Below are positions 1-8,563 of a stretch of DNA of 64,000 nucleotides, in pieces. The stretch is from Gilvirhabdus luticola. Its GTDB lineage: Bacteria; Bacteroidota; Bacteroidia; Flavobacteriales; Flavobacteriaceae. The notes under the pieces were generated by a model, which did no database searches, had not been told where the DNA came from, and was given only the letters and a program-made list of their open reading frames with translations. Position numbers and translations under genes: made by a program. Position 1 is the first letter of the stretch. Each line of letters opens with the position of its first letter. Location of the stretch: assembly GCF_032583975.1 (NCBI RefSeq), contig NZ_JAWHTF010000002.1; one strand, given 5' to 3'.

Positions 1-580
1 TAACTGGTACTTGCATGGTGTACCAAGCCGTAATTGTAATTTCTTCTATTTTAGGTTCTGCTGTTTCACTCAAGTCTTTATCTCCATTAATACTCATTGA
101 GCTTTCAAATACTTCAACCTGTCTTTTCATTGTAGCTTTATGACATGTGTAATTGCCTATGTTTTTAGTTTCGCCATGCATAGTCCAATCTGGATTTTCA
201 AGATTGTCTTTAATAAGAAATACTTTACCAAAGACTTCATTCTGGCTAGTGTATCGTTGTTCTTTTGTGTTTTTGTAAAGAATATCAGAACCATCTGTGC
301 TTGCAACAACAAATTGCATTCCTTCAGGTTGCGGAGCTTCTAAAATTTCGTCCTCTTTATAAATAGATTCTTCTTTATTGAATGTAAGAATGTAGGTTTT
401 TTCAAAATTCTTTTTTAACATTGCTATGATTTGGTTGTAACGCTCTCCTCCTATTTGAGTACTGTCTAGTTCAATATCCATTTTCCGTTTGGACTTATAA
501 GTAGCTTCTCCTTGGAAATCTTGTGCCAGGAACGTGCTTGTTAGCAATAAGCTTACTAATAACATACATGTGTGTTTCAT
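1..580 (-). CDS. GLPGLI family exported protein (partial, C-terminus missing)
   Basis: The gene reads leftward from an ATG at 580 and runs off the window, giving 193 codons. A signal peptide of about 19 residues ends at LAQDF. The body has the late motifs of the GLPGLI family (TIGR01200): W-T-M-H-G-E-T-K, then IGNYTCHKAT, then AWYTMQVPV at the window edge, where the GLPGLI signature itself would follow. The family is common in Bacteroidota and has no proven function; many members are exported and sit beside two-component systems, as here. It is divergent from the sensor kinase across a gap holding three GTTAAC boxes, so it is a likely target of that system. Family assignment is firm; function is unknown. 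Confidence 0.85.
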   Translation of the reverse strand, partial: MKHTCMLLVSLLLTSTFLAQDFQGEATYKSKRKMDIELDSTQIGGERYNQIIAMLKKNFEKTYILTFNKEESIYKEDEILEAPQPEGMQFVVASTDGSDILYKNTKEQRYTSQNEVFGKVFLIKDNLENPDWTMHGETKNIGNYTCHKATMKRQVEVFESSMSINGDKDLSETAEPKIEEITITAWYTMQVPV

Positions 581-605
581 CGTTTTTGTTTTAATATTTG
601 TGACA

Positions 606-613
606 CAAAGATG
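606..613 (-). promoter_or_regulatory. Possible -7 box for the GLPGLI gene
   Basis: On the minus strand the sequence reads CATCTTTG, one mismatch from the Bacteroidota -7 consensus TAnnTTTG. A start site about six bases downstream, near 600, would give a short leader before the ATG at 580. No TTTG -33 element is seen at the right distance; the nearest GTTAAC box (636-641) lies there instead, as expected for an activator-dependent promoter. Inferred from sequence only. Confidence 0.35.
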
Positions 614-635
614 AACAGCTTCATGTTTTTTTTTA

Positions 636-661
636 GTTAACTACTGTTAACGTGTGTTAAC
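636..661. promoter_or_regulatory. Three GTTAAC boxes at exact 10-bp spacing (putative response-regulator operator)
   Basis: GTTAAC occurs at 636-641, 646-651 and 656-661, so the start-to-start distance is 10 bp each time and all boxes face the same side of the helix. OmpR/PhoB-family regulators typically bind direct repeats spaced 10-11 bp. The boxes lie between the GLPGLI gene and the kinase-regulator pair. Their centres would be near -38, -48 and -58 relative to the proposed GLPGLI start site, a classic activator position. GTTAAC is its own reverse complement, so orientation cannot be read from it. Confidence 0.55.
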
Positions 662-700
662 CGATTGGTTTTATATTATTTTAACATTTACTTTTGGCGT

Positions 701-2233
701 ATGGATGATTCAAGATATCGTTGGATTTTATATATCATAATTTTTGTAATACTCGGCACTATTGGTATTCAAGTGTATTGGAATTATAAAAATTACCTTA
801 TTAATAAGCAGCAATTTGTGAATGATGTTCAGATAAGTCTGGACAATGCCGTAGAATCTTATTTTGCCAATTTAGCTGAAGTTAACACCATCAAGTTTGC
901 TTTTAGAGGAGATATTGATGAAAACGATCTAATGGGTGAAGAGCGATTGGACAGTATTATGCATGAATTCAAATTTTCAACTCTTTCTGAAGACGAATTT
1001 GATTCTTTAAACATTGAAATTTTAGATGGTGAAGTAAAATATCAAGGTCTTAAGGGTGATTCAGTAATTGATATTTTAAAAAGTAAAAATGGTGAAGAAT
1101 TTTGGCAGAAAGAGCGCGTTTTTTTAAAGCGTTTTCATGTAGATTCCATCTCACAAACCGAATTAAAAAATTTAACCTCAAAGGTTATTGTTTCTCTATC
1201 TAATGACAGTCTATTATTAGAGCAGATTGACACTTTATTAGAACAAGAATTACATAGGAAAAATCTAAAATTAGATTACTATTTAGCATATAAAGATGCT
1301 GTCGATAATACAAAGTCAATTAACAGGCTTTCAGTTTTTAAAAAGGTGAATGATTCGTTGATTGAAAAAAAGTTTTTAAGCACTACATCAAAATCTACCT
1401 ATTTACCTTATGACACTTCTTTAAAAGTGTATTTTACAAATGAAACAAAATCTATTTTAAAGCGAATTTTAACTGGCATTGTGTTGTCTACATTATTAGT
1501 GCTGCTTGTAATAAGTTGTTTGTTTTATCTCTTAAAAATTATAAAACGTCAAAAGCAATTGGCAGAAGTTAAAAATGATTTAATCAGTAACATTACACAC
1601 GAATTCAAAACACCTATTGCAACCATTGGAGTAGCTCTTGAAAGTATTAAAGATTTTAATGTTATTGATGATAAGGAGAAAACGAAAAAGTATTTAAAAA
1701 TGTCTGGAGACCAATTATCCAAACTCAATGTTATGGTTGAAAAATTATTGGAAACAGCAACTCTAGATAGCGATAATTTAAAGCTTAACACAGAGCAAAT
1801 CAATCTTGTAGATTTGGTGAAATCATCTGTAGATAGATATCAAATTCAAAATGAAAATAAAGCGTTTCATTTTGAATCCAAAATCGATGAAGCTATAATT
1901 TCTGTTGATATTTTTCATTTAGAAAATGCTATTAACAATGTTATCGACAATGCTGTTAAGTATGGTGGAGGCTCTATTTTGGTTAAAATGGAAAACAATT
2001 CCAAAACAATTGAAATTTTAATTTCAGACAATGGGAATAGCTTAACCAAAGTACACAAAGACAAGATATTTGAACAGTTTTATAGAATTCCAAAAGGAAA
2101 TACGCACAATATAAAAGGTTTTGGAATTGGTTTGTATTACACCAAAAAAATCATAGAAAAACATGGTGGTACAATTCAATTGGAGTTAAATAAAAACCTA
2201 ACAACTATTAAAATAGTTTTATCTTATGAATAA
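701..2233 (+). CDS. Sensor histidine kinase (RprX-like)
   Basis: A membrane sensor kinase of 510 residues. TM1 spans about 8-26 and TM2 about 257-280, enclosing a periplasmic sensor region of about 230 residues with no recognised domain. HisKA follows with the phospho-acceptor His300 in NITHEFKTPIATIG. The ATPase domain shows an N box (NVIDNAVKYGG), DNG (ISDNGN) and a G box (GFGIGLYYTKKIIEKHGG). The ATG at 701 is preferred to an upstream in-frame ATG at 665 because it puts TM1 at the N-terminus; no ribosome site marks it. The stop overlaps the response-regulator start by 8 bases, so the pair is co-translated. HEFKTPIATI resembles Bacteroides RprX; the signal is unknown. Confidence 0.88.
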   Translation: MDDSRYRWILYIIIFVILGTIGIQVYWNYKNYLINKQQFVNDVQISLDNAVESYFANLAEVNTIKFAFRGDIDENDLMGEERLDSIMHEFKFSTLSEDEFDSLNIEILDGEVKYQGLKGDSVIDILKSKNGEEFWQKERVFLKRFHVDSISQTELKNLTSKVIVSLSNDSLLLEQIDTLLEQELHRKNLKLDYYLAYKDAVDNTKSINRLSVFKKVNDSLIEKKFLSTTSKSTYLPYDTSLKVYFTNETKSILKRILTGIVLSTLLVLLVISCLFYLLKIIKRQKQLAEVKNDLISNITHEFKTPIATIGVALESIKDFNVIDDKEKTKKYLKMSGDQLSKLNVMVEKLLETATLDSDNLKLNTEQINLVDLVKSSVDRYQIQNENKAFHFESKIDEAIISVDIFHLENAINNVIDNAVKYGGGSILVKMENNSKTIEILISDNGNSLTKVHKDKIFEQFYRIPKGNTHNIKGFGIGLYYTKKIIEKHGGTIQLELNKNLTTIKIVLSYE

Positions 2234-2909
2234 AAGCTCTTCTGTCCTTCTAGCTGAAGATGAACCAGCTTTAGGATTAATTATTAAAGAAAGTCTAGAA
2301 ACAAGAGGCTTTGAAGTGCTATTATGCGATAATGGTGAAAAAGCCTTGCAGGTTTACAAAGAATCTCAACCAGAAATCTTGGTGCTTGATGTCATGATGC
2401 CAAAAAAAGACGGCTTCACTTTAGCAAAGGAAATTAGACAAGAAGATGATACGATTCCAATAATTTTTTTGACTGCAAAATCACAGACACAAGATGTAGT
2501 AGAAGGGTTTACTATTGGCGGTAACGATTATTTAAAGAAACCCTTTAGCATGGAGGAGCTTATTGTTAGAATCAATAATCTATTAAAAAGAACTGTTCTT
2601 CAAAGAACTTCTGATAAGTTACAAATAGGGCATTATGTTTTTGATTTTCCAAAGCAAACATTGCAATACAAAAATGAAGATAAAGTGCAATTAACGCATC
2701 GAGAATCACATTTGCTTTTTCATTTAGTGAAAAACAAAAATCAGGTTCTAGATCGCTCATTAATTTTAAACAAACTTTGGGGAAGTGATGATTTTTTTAA
2801 CGCTAGAAGCATGGACGTCTTCATTACTAAACTTCGAAAGAAACTTCAACAAGAAGAATCTATTCAAATTATTAATGTTAGAGGTTTTGGCTACAAATTA
2901 ATATGCTAA
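2226..2909 (+). CDS. OmpR-family response regulator (RprY-like)
   Basis: A 227-residue regulator with a receiver domain (acidic pocket Glu11/Asp12, phospho-acceptor Asp55 in LVLDVMMPK, conserved Lys in YLKKPFS) and a C-terminal winged-helix domain (about 130-227; SMDVFITKLRKKL recognition-helix region). It starts inside the last codons of the kinase gene, so it is the cognate partner. OmpR-type proteins bind direct repeats of about 10 bp, which matches the GTTAAC array at 636-661. The likely role is phosphorylation-controlled regulation of the divergent GLPGLI gene and perhaps of its own operon; targets are inferred. Confidence 0.9.
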   Translation: MNKSSSVLLAEDEPALGLIIKESLETRGFEVLLCDNGEKALQVYKESQPEILVLDVMMPKKDGFTLAKEIRQEDDTIPIIFLTAKSQTQDVVEGFTIGGNDYLKKPFSMEELIVRINNLLKRTVLQRTSDKLQIGHYVFDFPKQTLQYKNEDKVQLTHRESHLLFHLVKNKNQVLDRSLILNKLWGSDDFFNARSMDVFITKLRKKLQQEESIQIINVRGFGYKLIC

Positions 2910-2942
2910 AAGTGGTTTGATTTTTGTAATTTTCAATACAGA

Positions 2943-3722
2943 ATGAAGAACCTCTTATATTTTTTACTTTTTGTATCCTTCTTTGGTTTTGGTCAAGACC
3001 AAATAGAAACCAAATTCATATCAAAAGAAAAACTGTCCGTTCAGTCCATTGTAGATATTGATGATTTTGGAGTTCTTTATTATATAAATAGTAATATCTT
3101 TTATAAAAAGGAAAAGGTGTCGGTTATTAGTTATAATAATCTTCAATTGGGTAACATCTATTCTATAAACACGTTTAATCCTTTAAAGATTAATGTGTTC
3201 TACAATGATTTTAATTCAGTAATAATTTTAGATAATCGGCTTGCAGAAATCTTTAAAATCGATTTTAACAAATACAAACCATTTAGAAATGTATCACAAA
3301 TTTCTACAGGAAATGACAATACTATTTGGCTGTTTAATCAAGATACGCAACAGCTCGAGCTCTATGATTATAAATCCAACAAAACTAGGGCAACTACTTT
3401 GCCTGTTGTGAGCCAGGTTTTAGATTTAAAAAGTAATTTTAACGAATGTTGGCTACTTACAGAAAACTATATTTATAGGTATAATTATTTTGGAAGTTTG
3501 TTGTCAAAAATAAAAAATAATGGATTCTCAAATCTTGTAGAAAACAATGGTGATCTATTCCTGCAAAAAGGAAATAAACTCTATTTTTTAAAAAAAGAAA
3601 ACGATACAATTTTACCTATTAATATGCCAGAATTGTTAATAAAACAGTTTTTAGTAACCAATGAAACCTTGTATATTTACAACGAGGAATTTCTTCATAA
3701 ATACCAACTTATAACCAGATAG
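2943..3722 (+). CDS. Exported propeller-like protein of unknown function
   Basis: A protein of 259 residues with a Sec signal peptide ending near FGFGQ-DQ. The rest is rich in short beta strands with repeated aromatic and Asp/Asn positions (IDDFGVLYYI, DNTIWLFNQ, NECWLLTENYIYRYN), suggesting a small beta-propeller. No catalytic motif is visible. It lies 33 bases after the response regulator and only 4 bases before the deoxynucleoside kinase, so it probably shares a transcript with the latter. I do not recognise a named family. Confidence 0.7.
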   Translation: MKNLLYFLLFVSFFGFGQDQIETKFISKEKLSVQSIVDIDDFGVLYYINSNIFYKKEKVSVISYNNLQLGNIYSINTFNPLKINVFYNDFNSVIILDNRLAEIFKIDFNKYKPFRNVSQISTGNDNTIWLFNQDTQQLELYDYKSNKTRATTLPVVSQVLDLKSNFNECWLLTENYIYRYNYFGSLLSKIKNNGFSNLVENNGDLFLQKGNKLYFLKKENDTILPINMPELLIKQFLVTNETLYIYNEEFLHKYQLITR

Positions 3723-3726
3723 AATT

Positions 3727-4341
3727 ATGCACGTTGCAATTGCAGGAAATATTGGCGCTGGAAAGACTACGCTTACAAAATTACTAGCAAAACACTACAA
3801 ATGGGAAGCGCAACTTGAAGATGTTGTGGACAATCCATATTTAGACGATTTTTACAACCAAATGGAACGATGGAGTTTTAATCTTCAGGTCTATTTCTTA
3901 AATAGTCGCTTCAGACAGGTTTTACAAATTCGTAAAAGTGGTAAGGAGATAATTCAAGACCGAACTATTTATGAAGACGCTCATATTTTTGCACCAAACC
4001 TTCATGCCATGGGTTTAATGACCAACAGGGATTTTGAAAATTACAGATCGCTATTTGATTTAATGGAGTCTTTGGTTCAAGGTCCTGATCTATTAATTTA
4101 TTTAAGAAGTTCTATTCCTAATCTCGTATCACAAATTCATAAACGAGGAAGAGATTACGAAAATTCAATAAGTATTGATTATTTAAGTAGATTAAATGAA
4201 CGATATGAAGCTTGGATACATGGTTATGACAAAGGCAAACTATTAATTGTTGATGTCGATCATTTAGATTTTGTCGATAACCCAGAAGATCTAGGAAGTA
4301 TTATTAATAAAATTGATGCTGAAATACATGGTTTATTTTAA
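3727..4341 (+). CDS. Deoxynucleoside kinase (dNK family)
   Basis: A cytosolic salvage enzyme of 204 residues that phosphorylates deoxyribonucleosides with ATP. The P-loop GNIGAGKT is at 7-14. The DRTIYED segment corresponds to the family E/DR(S) motif near the sugar-binding pocket, and RGRDYE is the lid arginine region. Length matches bacterial dGK/dAK-type enzymes. The sugar and base preferred cannot be told from sequence. A second dNK module is fused to HPPK at 59539-60669, so the organism carries at least two paralogs. Confidence 0.9.
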   Translation: MHVAIAGNIGAGKTTLTKLLAKHYKWEAQLEDVVDNPYLDDFYNQMERWSFNLQVYFLNSRFRQVLQIRKSGKEIIQDRTIYEDAHIFAPNLHAMGLMTNRDFENYRSLFDLMESLVQGPDLLIYLRSSIPNLVSQIHKRGRDYENSISIDYLSRLNERYEAWIHGYDKGKLLIVDVDHLDFVDNPEDLGSIINKIDAEIHGLF

Positions 4342-4352
4342 AGTTTATTCTT

Positions 4353-5009
4353 ATGGAATCAACAAAATTAAAACGCCCAAAACATAAGGGATCACCAAAA
4401 TTATTTGACAACCCAATTCTCGAAAAGTTAACGCATACGCACATTTCGTTACCATTAATTATTTTTTCTGTTATTGCTGCAGCCTTAATATACTACGGCA
4501 TTATAGAAAAAGGTTTTGAAGTACCCATGATGATTTTATTATTCTTTGCTGGATTTATCTTCTTTACTTTTATAGAATACATTATGCATCGCTACCTATA
4601 TCACATTCCTGCTACAACCGCAAAAAGAAAAAAAGTATCATACACTATGCATGGTGTTCATCATGATTATCCCAAAGATAAATCCAGATTAGCGATGCCA
4701 CCTGTATTAAGCTTGGTGATTGCTACGGTTTTCTTTATAATATACAGAACTATTTTAGGAGATTATGCTTTTGGGTTTCTTGCTGGATTTTTAATTGGGT
4801 ATGCCACCTATTTAGCAGTACATTATTCAGTACATGCTTTTCACGTGCCTAATAACTTTTTGAAACATTTATGGTACCACCATAGCATACATCATTACCG
4901 GGAACCCGATAGGGCTTTTGGTGTTTCTTCTCCTTTATGGGATGTGGTATTTAGAACCATGCCAAGAAAATTTGTTAAGCGAGAGGTAGGAAAAAGTATT
5001 GACGATTAG
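4353..5009 (+). CDS. Fatty acid hydroxylase/sterol desaturase-family membrane enzyme
   Basis: An integral membrane protein of 218 residues with about four hydrophobic segments and the di-iron histidine clusters of the fatty acid hydroxylase superfamily: HRYLYH, HGVHH and HHSIHH. Members add a hydroxyl group to, or desaturate, lipids at the membrane using O2; in Bacteroidota a role in 2-hydroxylation of fatty acids or sphingolipids is plausible but inferred. It follows the kinase by 11 bases and ends just before a strong bidirectional terminator. Confidence 0.82.
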   Translation: MESTKLKRPKHKGSPKLFDNPILEKLTHTHISLPLIIFSVIAAALIYYGIIEKGFEVPMMILLFFAGFIFFTFIEYIMHRYLYHIPATTAKRKKVSYTMHGVHHDYPKDKSRLAMPPVLSLVIATVFFIIYRTILGDYAFGFLAGFLIGYATYLAVHYSVHAFHVPNNFLKHLWYHHSIHHYREPDRAFGVSSPLWDVVFRTMPRKFVKREVGKSIDD

Positions 5010-5010
5010 A

Positions 5011-5060
5011 TATATAATAAAAAAGGCTGCTAAAATTAGCAGCCTTTTTTATTATATATA
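5011..5060. terminator. Bidirectional intrinsic terminator
   Basis: A near-perfect palindrome whose core stem is AAAAAGGCTGCTAA facing TTAGCAGCCTTTTTT, with a T-run on both strands. It lies between two convergent genes, the hydroxylase (ends 5009) and the pyrophosphatase (ends 5069), and can stop transcription from both sides. Confidence 0.9.
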
Positions 5061-5068
5061 TTTGAGAA

Positions 5069-7489
5069 TTATTCTTCAATAATTTCTTCTTCAACTTCTT
5101 TAACTACATGATTTGAATCAACTTTAACATCAACATCTTTTAAAGCATTAAGCTTTGCTTTCACTTCTTCCATACTTCCTTCTATAACTTGATAATCTGT
5201 TACAGTTTCACCATTTTCAGTAGTTGTAGTTGTCACCACAGCTTTTGCAGTTTTGTCATCATCAGAAGTCAATTCAACTTTCACCTCTTTTTTTATGTCA
5301 TTTACAACTTCATTCATTGCTGTGGTTTCTTCAGTGGAATGACCTCCTAAAATTGGAGCAATAACCAAACCAACTAAACAAGTTAACTTAATTAAAATAT
5401 TCATAGATGGCCCAGAAGTATCTTTAAACGGATCTCCAACAGTATCTCCAGTTACAGCAGCTTTATGAGCATCTGACCCTTTATAAGTCATTTCACCATT
5501 AATCTCTACACCAGCTTCAAATGATTTTTTAGCATTATCCCAAGCACCACCAGCATTGTTTTGGAAAATTGCCCACATAACACCACTTACACAAACACCA
5601 GCCATGTAGCCGCCTAAAGGTTCAGCTCCAAATACTAAACCAATAATGATTGGTGTGATAATGGTAATTAAACCTGGTAAAATCATTTCTTTTAATGCAG
5701 CTTTTGTTGAAATATCCACACATTTAGCATATTCTGGAGTTCCAGTACCTTCCATAATACCCGGAATTTCTCTAAACTGTCTTCTTACTTCCTGCACCAT
5801 TTCCATAGCTGCTTTCCCAACAGATTGCATGGCTAAAGCTGAAAAGATTACTGGAATCATACCGCCAACAAATAACATGGCCAATACATCTGCTTTAAAG
5901 ATGTTAATACCATCAATTCCTGTAAATGTTACATAAGCTGCAAACAACGCTAAAGCAGTTAAAGCAGCAGATGCAATGGCAAATCCTTTACCTACAGCTG
6001 CAGTTGTATTCCCAACAGAGTCTAATATATCTGTACGTTCACGTACTTCAGGATCTAATTCACTCATTTCTGCAACACCACCAGCGTTATCTGCAATTGG
6101 TCCAAACGCGTCAATGGCTAATTGCATTGCAGTTGTAGCCATCATTGCTGATGCTGCTAGAGCAACTCCATAAAATCCAGCCAATTCATAAGAACCATAA
6201 ATAGCAGCGGCAAAAAGTAAAACAGAAGCAAATGTAGATTTCATACCAACTGCTAAACCTGCAATAATGTTTGTTGCAGCACCTGTAGAACTATTTTTTA
6301 CGATATCTAAAACTGGTTTTTTACCAAGACTTGTATAATATGCTGTCACTACTGAAATTAATGCCCCAACAGCAAGACCAATACATGCAGACCAAAACAC
6401 ATTCATTGATGGAATGGATTTATAACCTTCACCAAAGAATTTCATGTTCATTGTTTCTGGCAACATCCAATCTATTAAAAAGAAACTGGCAATAAGTGTT
6501 AACACGATTGCTACCCAGTTTCCTAAATCTAATGCTTTTTGAACTTGTGCTTCTTTAGCTTCATTATTTTTAATACTTACTAAAAACGTTCCTATAATGG
6601 ATGCCAAAATCCCAACACCAGCAATAACTATTGGTAATAAAATTGGCCCCATATTACTAAACGCATCTGTAAACTGACTATTTTGAGACATATCCTTAAT
6701 GAGGTAATTACCTAATACCATGGATGCTAAAACTGTTGCTACGTAAGATCCAAACAAATCGGCTCCCATTCCTGCTACATCTCCAACATTGTCACCAACA
6801 TTATCTGCAATAGTTGCTGGATTACGAGGATCGTCTTCTGGAATACCAGCTTCAACTTTACCAACTAAATCAGCTCCAACATCGGCAGCTTTTGTATAAA
6901 TACCGCCACCAACACGAGCAAACAATGCGATAGATTCTGCACCAAGTGAAAACCCAGCAAGTGTTTCTAACACCACTGTCATATTATCATAAAAAGAACC
7001 ATCAGTTCCTAAAAACTGACTCACAAAGAACATGAAGAATAAACTCAATCCTAAAACTGCTAAACTTGCAACACCTAGTCCCATAACAGTTCCTCCGCCA
7101 AAAGAAACTTTAAGTGCTTGAGGCAAACTTGTTTTTGCTGCTTCAGCAGTACGTGCGTTAGCTTCGGTAGCAATACGCATTCCAATATTACCTGCAAGAG
7201 CAGAAAAGATCGCACCACTAATAAATGCTGGGACTATCATCCAGTGTGTTTGTACATTTTCAAGTGTAGATACAAAAAACAGCGCAACAGATGCTATGAC
7301 TACAAAGATGGCAAGAAGCCTATATTCTGCACTTAAAAATGCCAAAGCGCCTTCTTTAATGGCTTTAGAAATACCTTGCATTTTCTCATTACCGGCAGGT
7401 TGTTTTTTAACCCAAACCATTTTGGTCAACATAAAAAGTAGTCCTAAAATTGCCAATGCGATTGGCACAAAAATCATGTTCGATTCCAT
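5069..7489 (-). CDS. hppA: Membrane-bound ion-pumping pyrophosphatase, K+-dependent type
   Basis: A multi-span membrane protein of 806 residues that couples PPi hydrolysis to H+ and/or Na+ export. The substrate motif DVGADLVGKVE is followed by the acidic DDPRNPATIADNVGDNVGD cluster. The segment DSVGNTTAAVGKG carries Ala where K+-independent enzymes have Lys, so this is the K+-dependent subclass. The pumped ion cannot be decided by eye. The last 80 or so residues form an acidic soluble tail (repeated Glu/Asp/Lys/Val) not part of the catalytic core. It is transcribed alone, between the terminator at 5011 and its own promoter at 7518. Confidence 0.95.
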   Translation of the reverse strand: MESNMIFVPIALAILGLLFMLTKMVWVKKQPAGNEKMQGISKAIKEGALAFLSAEYRLLAIFVVIASVALFFVSTLENVQTHWMIVPAFISGAIFSALAGNIGMRIATEANARTAEAAKTSLPQALKVSFGGGTVMGLGVASLAVLGLSLFFMFFVSQFLGTDGSFYDNMTVVLETLAGFSLGAESIALFARVGGGIYTKAADVGADLVGKVEAGIPEDDPRNPATIADNVGDNVGDVAGMGADLFGSYVATVLASMVLGNYLIKDMSQNSQFTDAFSNMGPILLPIVIAGVGILASIIGTFLVSIKNNEAKEAQVQKALDLGNWVAIVLTLIASFFLIDWMLPETMNMKFFGEGYKSIPSMNVFWSACIGLAVGALISVVTAYYTSLGKKPVLDIVKNSSTGAATNIIAGLAVGMKSTFASVLLFAAAIYGSYELAGFYGVALAASAMMATTAMQLAIDAFGPIADNAGGVAEMSELDPEVRERTDILDSVGNTTAAVGKGFAIASAALTALALFAAYVTFTGIDGINIFKADVLAMLFVGGMIPVIFSALAMQSVGKAAMEMVQEVRRQFREIPGIMEGTGTPEYAKCVDISTKAALKEMILPGLITIITPIIIGLVFGAEPLGGYMAGVCVSGVMWAIFQNNAGGAWDNAKKSFEAGVEINGEMTYKGSDAHKAAVTGDTVGDPFKDTSGPSMNILIKLTCLVGLVIAPILGGHSTEETTAMNEVVNDIKKEVKVELTSDDDKTAKAVVTTTTTENGETVTDYQVIEGSMEEVKAKLNALKDVDVKVDSNHVVKEVEEEIIEE

Positions 7490-7517
7490 ATTATATTCAA
7501 AATTTTATTAAGCTCGG

Positions 7518-7525
7518 CAAAAGTA
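7518..7525 (-). promoter_or_regulatory. -7 promoter box for hppA
   Basis: The minus strand reads TACTTTTG, an exact match to TAnnTTTG, 28 bases upstream of the hppA ATG at 7489. A convincing TTTG -33 element is not seen, so the promoter may be weak or activated. Confidence 0.5.
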
Positions 7526-7653
7526 GTAAAATCCATTTGAATAAAAAACCCTTTTACGGGTTTATAGAACAGGTTAATAATATGGTAAATAAAGCTGTTG
7601 ATTATTATAAAATACTATGATAATACAAAGTAGGCCTATTTGACTTTTATAAT

Positions 7654-7676
7654 AAAATAGTCGAACTTCGTTTAAC
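7654..7676 (+). repeat. Short dispersed repeat with TTCGTTTAAC box (left of the methyltransferase)
   Basis: AAAATAGTCGAACTTCGTT at 7654-7672 is identical to 20743-20761 and closely matches 22555-22573. Its last part, TTCGTTTAAC (7667-7676), has an exact inverted copy, GTTAAACGAA, at 8684-8693, so the two bracket the methyltransferase gene. GTTTAAC and GTTAAAC fit the core-box consensuses RYYYAAC and GTTRRRY of integron attC sites; this may be coincidence. Confidence 0.6.
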
Positions 7677-7753
7677 AATCGATAAACAAACATTGAAACG
7701 TTTTTTATCTTCGCTTTACCAAAAATTTGAAACTAACCAATAAAATTATTATT

Positions 7754-8551
7754 ATGGAACAATCAAAACATCAAGCTATTCGTGAATATGAATTAGATAC
7801 TTGGACAAGATGCTCGTCAAGTTACAATGAAACTTGGGCTACTTTAACTAATGAAACACTTCCATTATTAATAAGCAAAACAAATGTCAATTCTAATTGT
7901 TCTGTTTTAGATATTGGTTGTGGTGCTGGAAATTCTACAAAGAAAATTAGTGAAACGGGAGCAAATGTAATCGGAATTGATTTTTCTAAAAAAATGATAA
8001 ATGAGGCTAAATCGGCACATAGTGGTATCGTATTCAAACAATCGGATGCTGAAAATATTCCATTAAAGGATAACTCAATAGATGTTGTAATAGCCAATTT
8101 TATAGTTCATCATTTACCTGAACCAAATAAAGTTTTTAAGGAAATAAACAGGGTTTTAAAACCAGATGGGAAATTTGCTTTTGCAGTTTGGGGAGCAAAG
8201 CAAGAACAAAGTTCATTAGGGGCTTTTTTTCAAGCCTTTGGAAACCACCACGAATTATCTGAACTACCTCACGGACCATTATTTGGTGTCACAGATTTTG
8301 ATACTTATAATACATTTGTATCAAATGCTAGTTTAAAAAATTTCAAATTAGAAAAGCTAGATACAAAGTGGAATATGCAATCACTTGACCCACTAATTAA
8401 CGGATGTTGGGATTGGGGAAATTTAAACTTATTTCCTGAAAATAAGCAAAATGATATAAAAAAGGATGTAATTAAAAATTGTGAATCCTTTAAAACGGAA
8501 AATGGTTATTCCTTTCCACATTCGGCTATGATAGGATATGCTGAAAAATAA
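7754..8551 (+). CDS. Class I SAM-dependent methyltransferase
   Basis: A cytosolic methyltransferase of 265 residues (Methyltransf_11 type). Motif I is VLDIGCGAGN at 51-60, the acidic ribose-binding position is in VIGIDFSKKMI, and motif IV region is VVIANFIVHHLPEPN. The C-terminal half, which would bind the acceptor, has no diagnostic motif, so the substrate is unknown. The ATG at 7754 is chosen over an upstream ATG at 7727 because it sits at the normal N-terminal distance from motif I. The gene is bracketed by inverted TTCGTTTAAC/GTTAAACGAA boxes and followed by a long imperfect inverted repeat, which suggests an acquired gene. Confidence 0.82.
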   Translation: MEQSKHQAIREYELDTWTRCSSSYNETWATLTNETLPLLISKTNVNSNCSVLDIGCGAGNSTKKISETGANVIGIDFSKKMINEAKSAHSGIVFKQSDAENIPLKDNSIDVVIANFIVHHLPEPNKVFKEINRVLKPDGKFAFAVWGAKQEQSSLGAFFQAFGNHHELSELPHGPLFGVTDFDTYNTFVSNASLKNFKLEKLDTKWNMQSLDPLINGCWDWGNLNLFPENKQNDIKKDVIKNCESFKTENGYSFPHSAMIGYAEK

Positions 8552-8563
8552 AAACTTTTGGTA

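Noticed and set aside
689..696. TACTTTTG as the main kinase promoter
   Set aside because: It is a perfect -7 match with a weak ATTG 21 bases upstream, but it would start transcription on the ATG itself. I mention it only within the operator finding.
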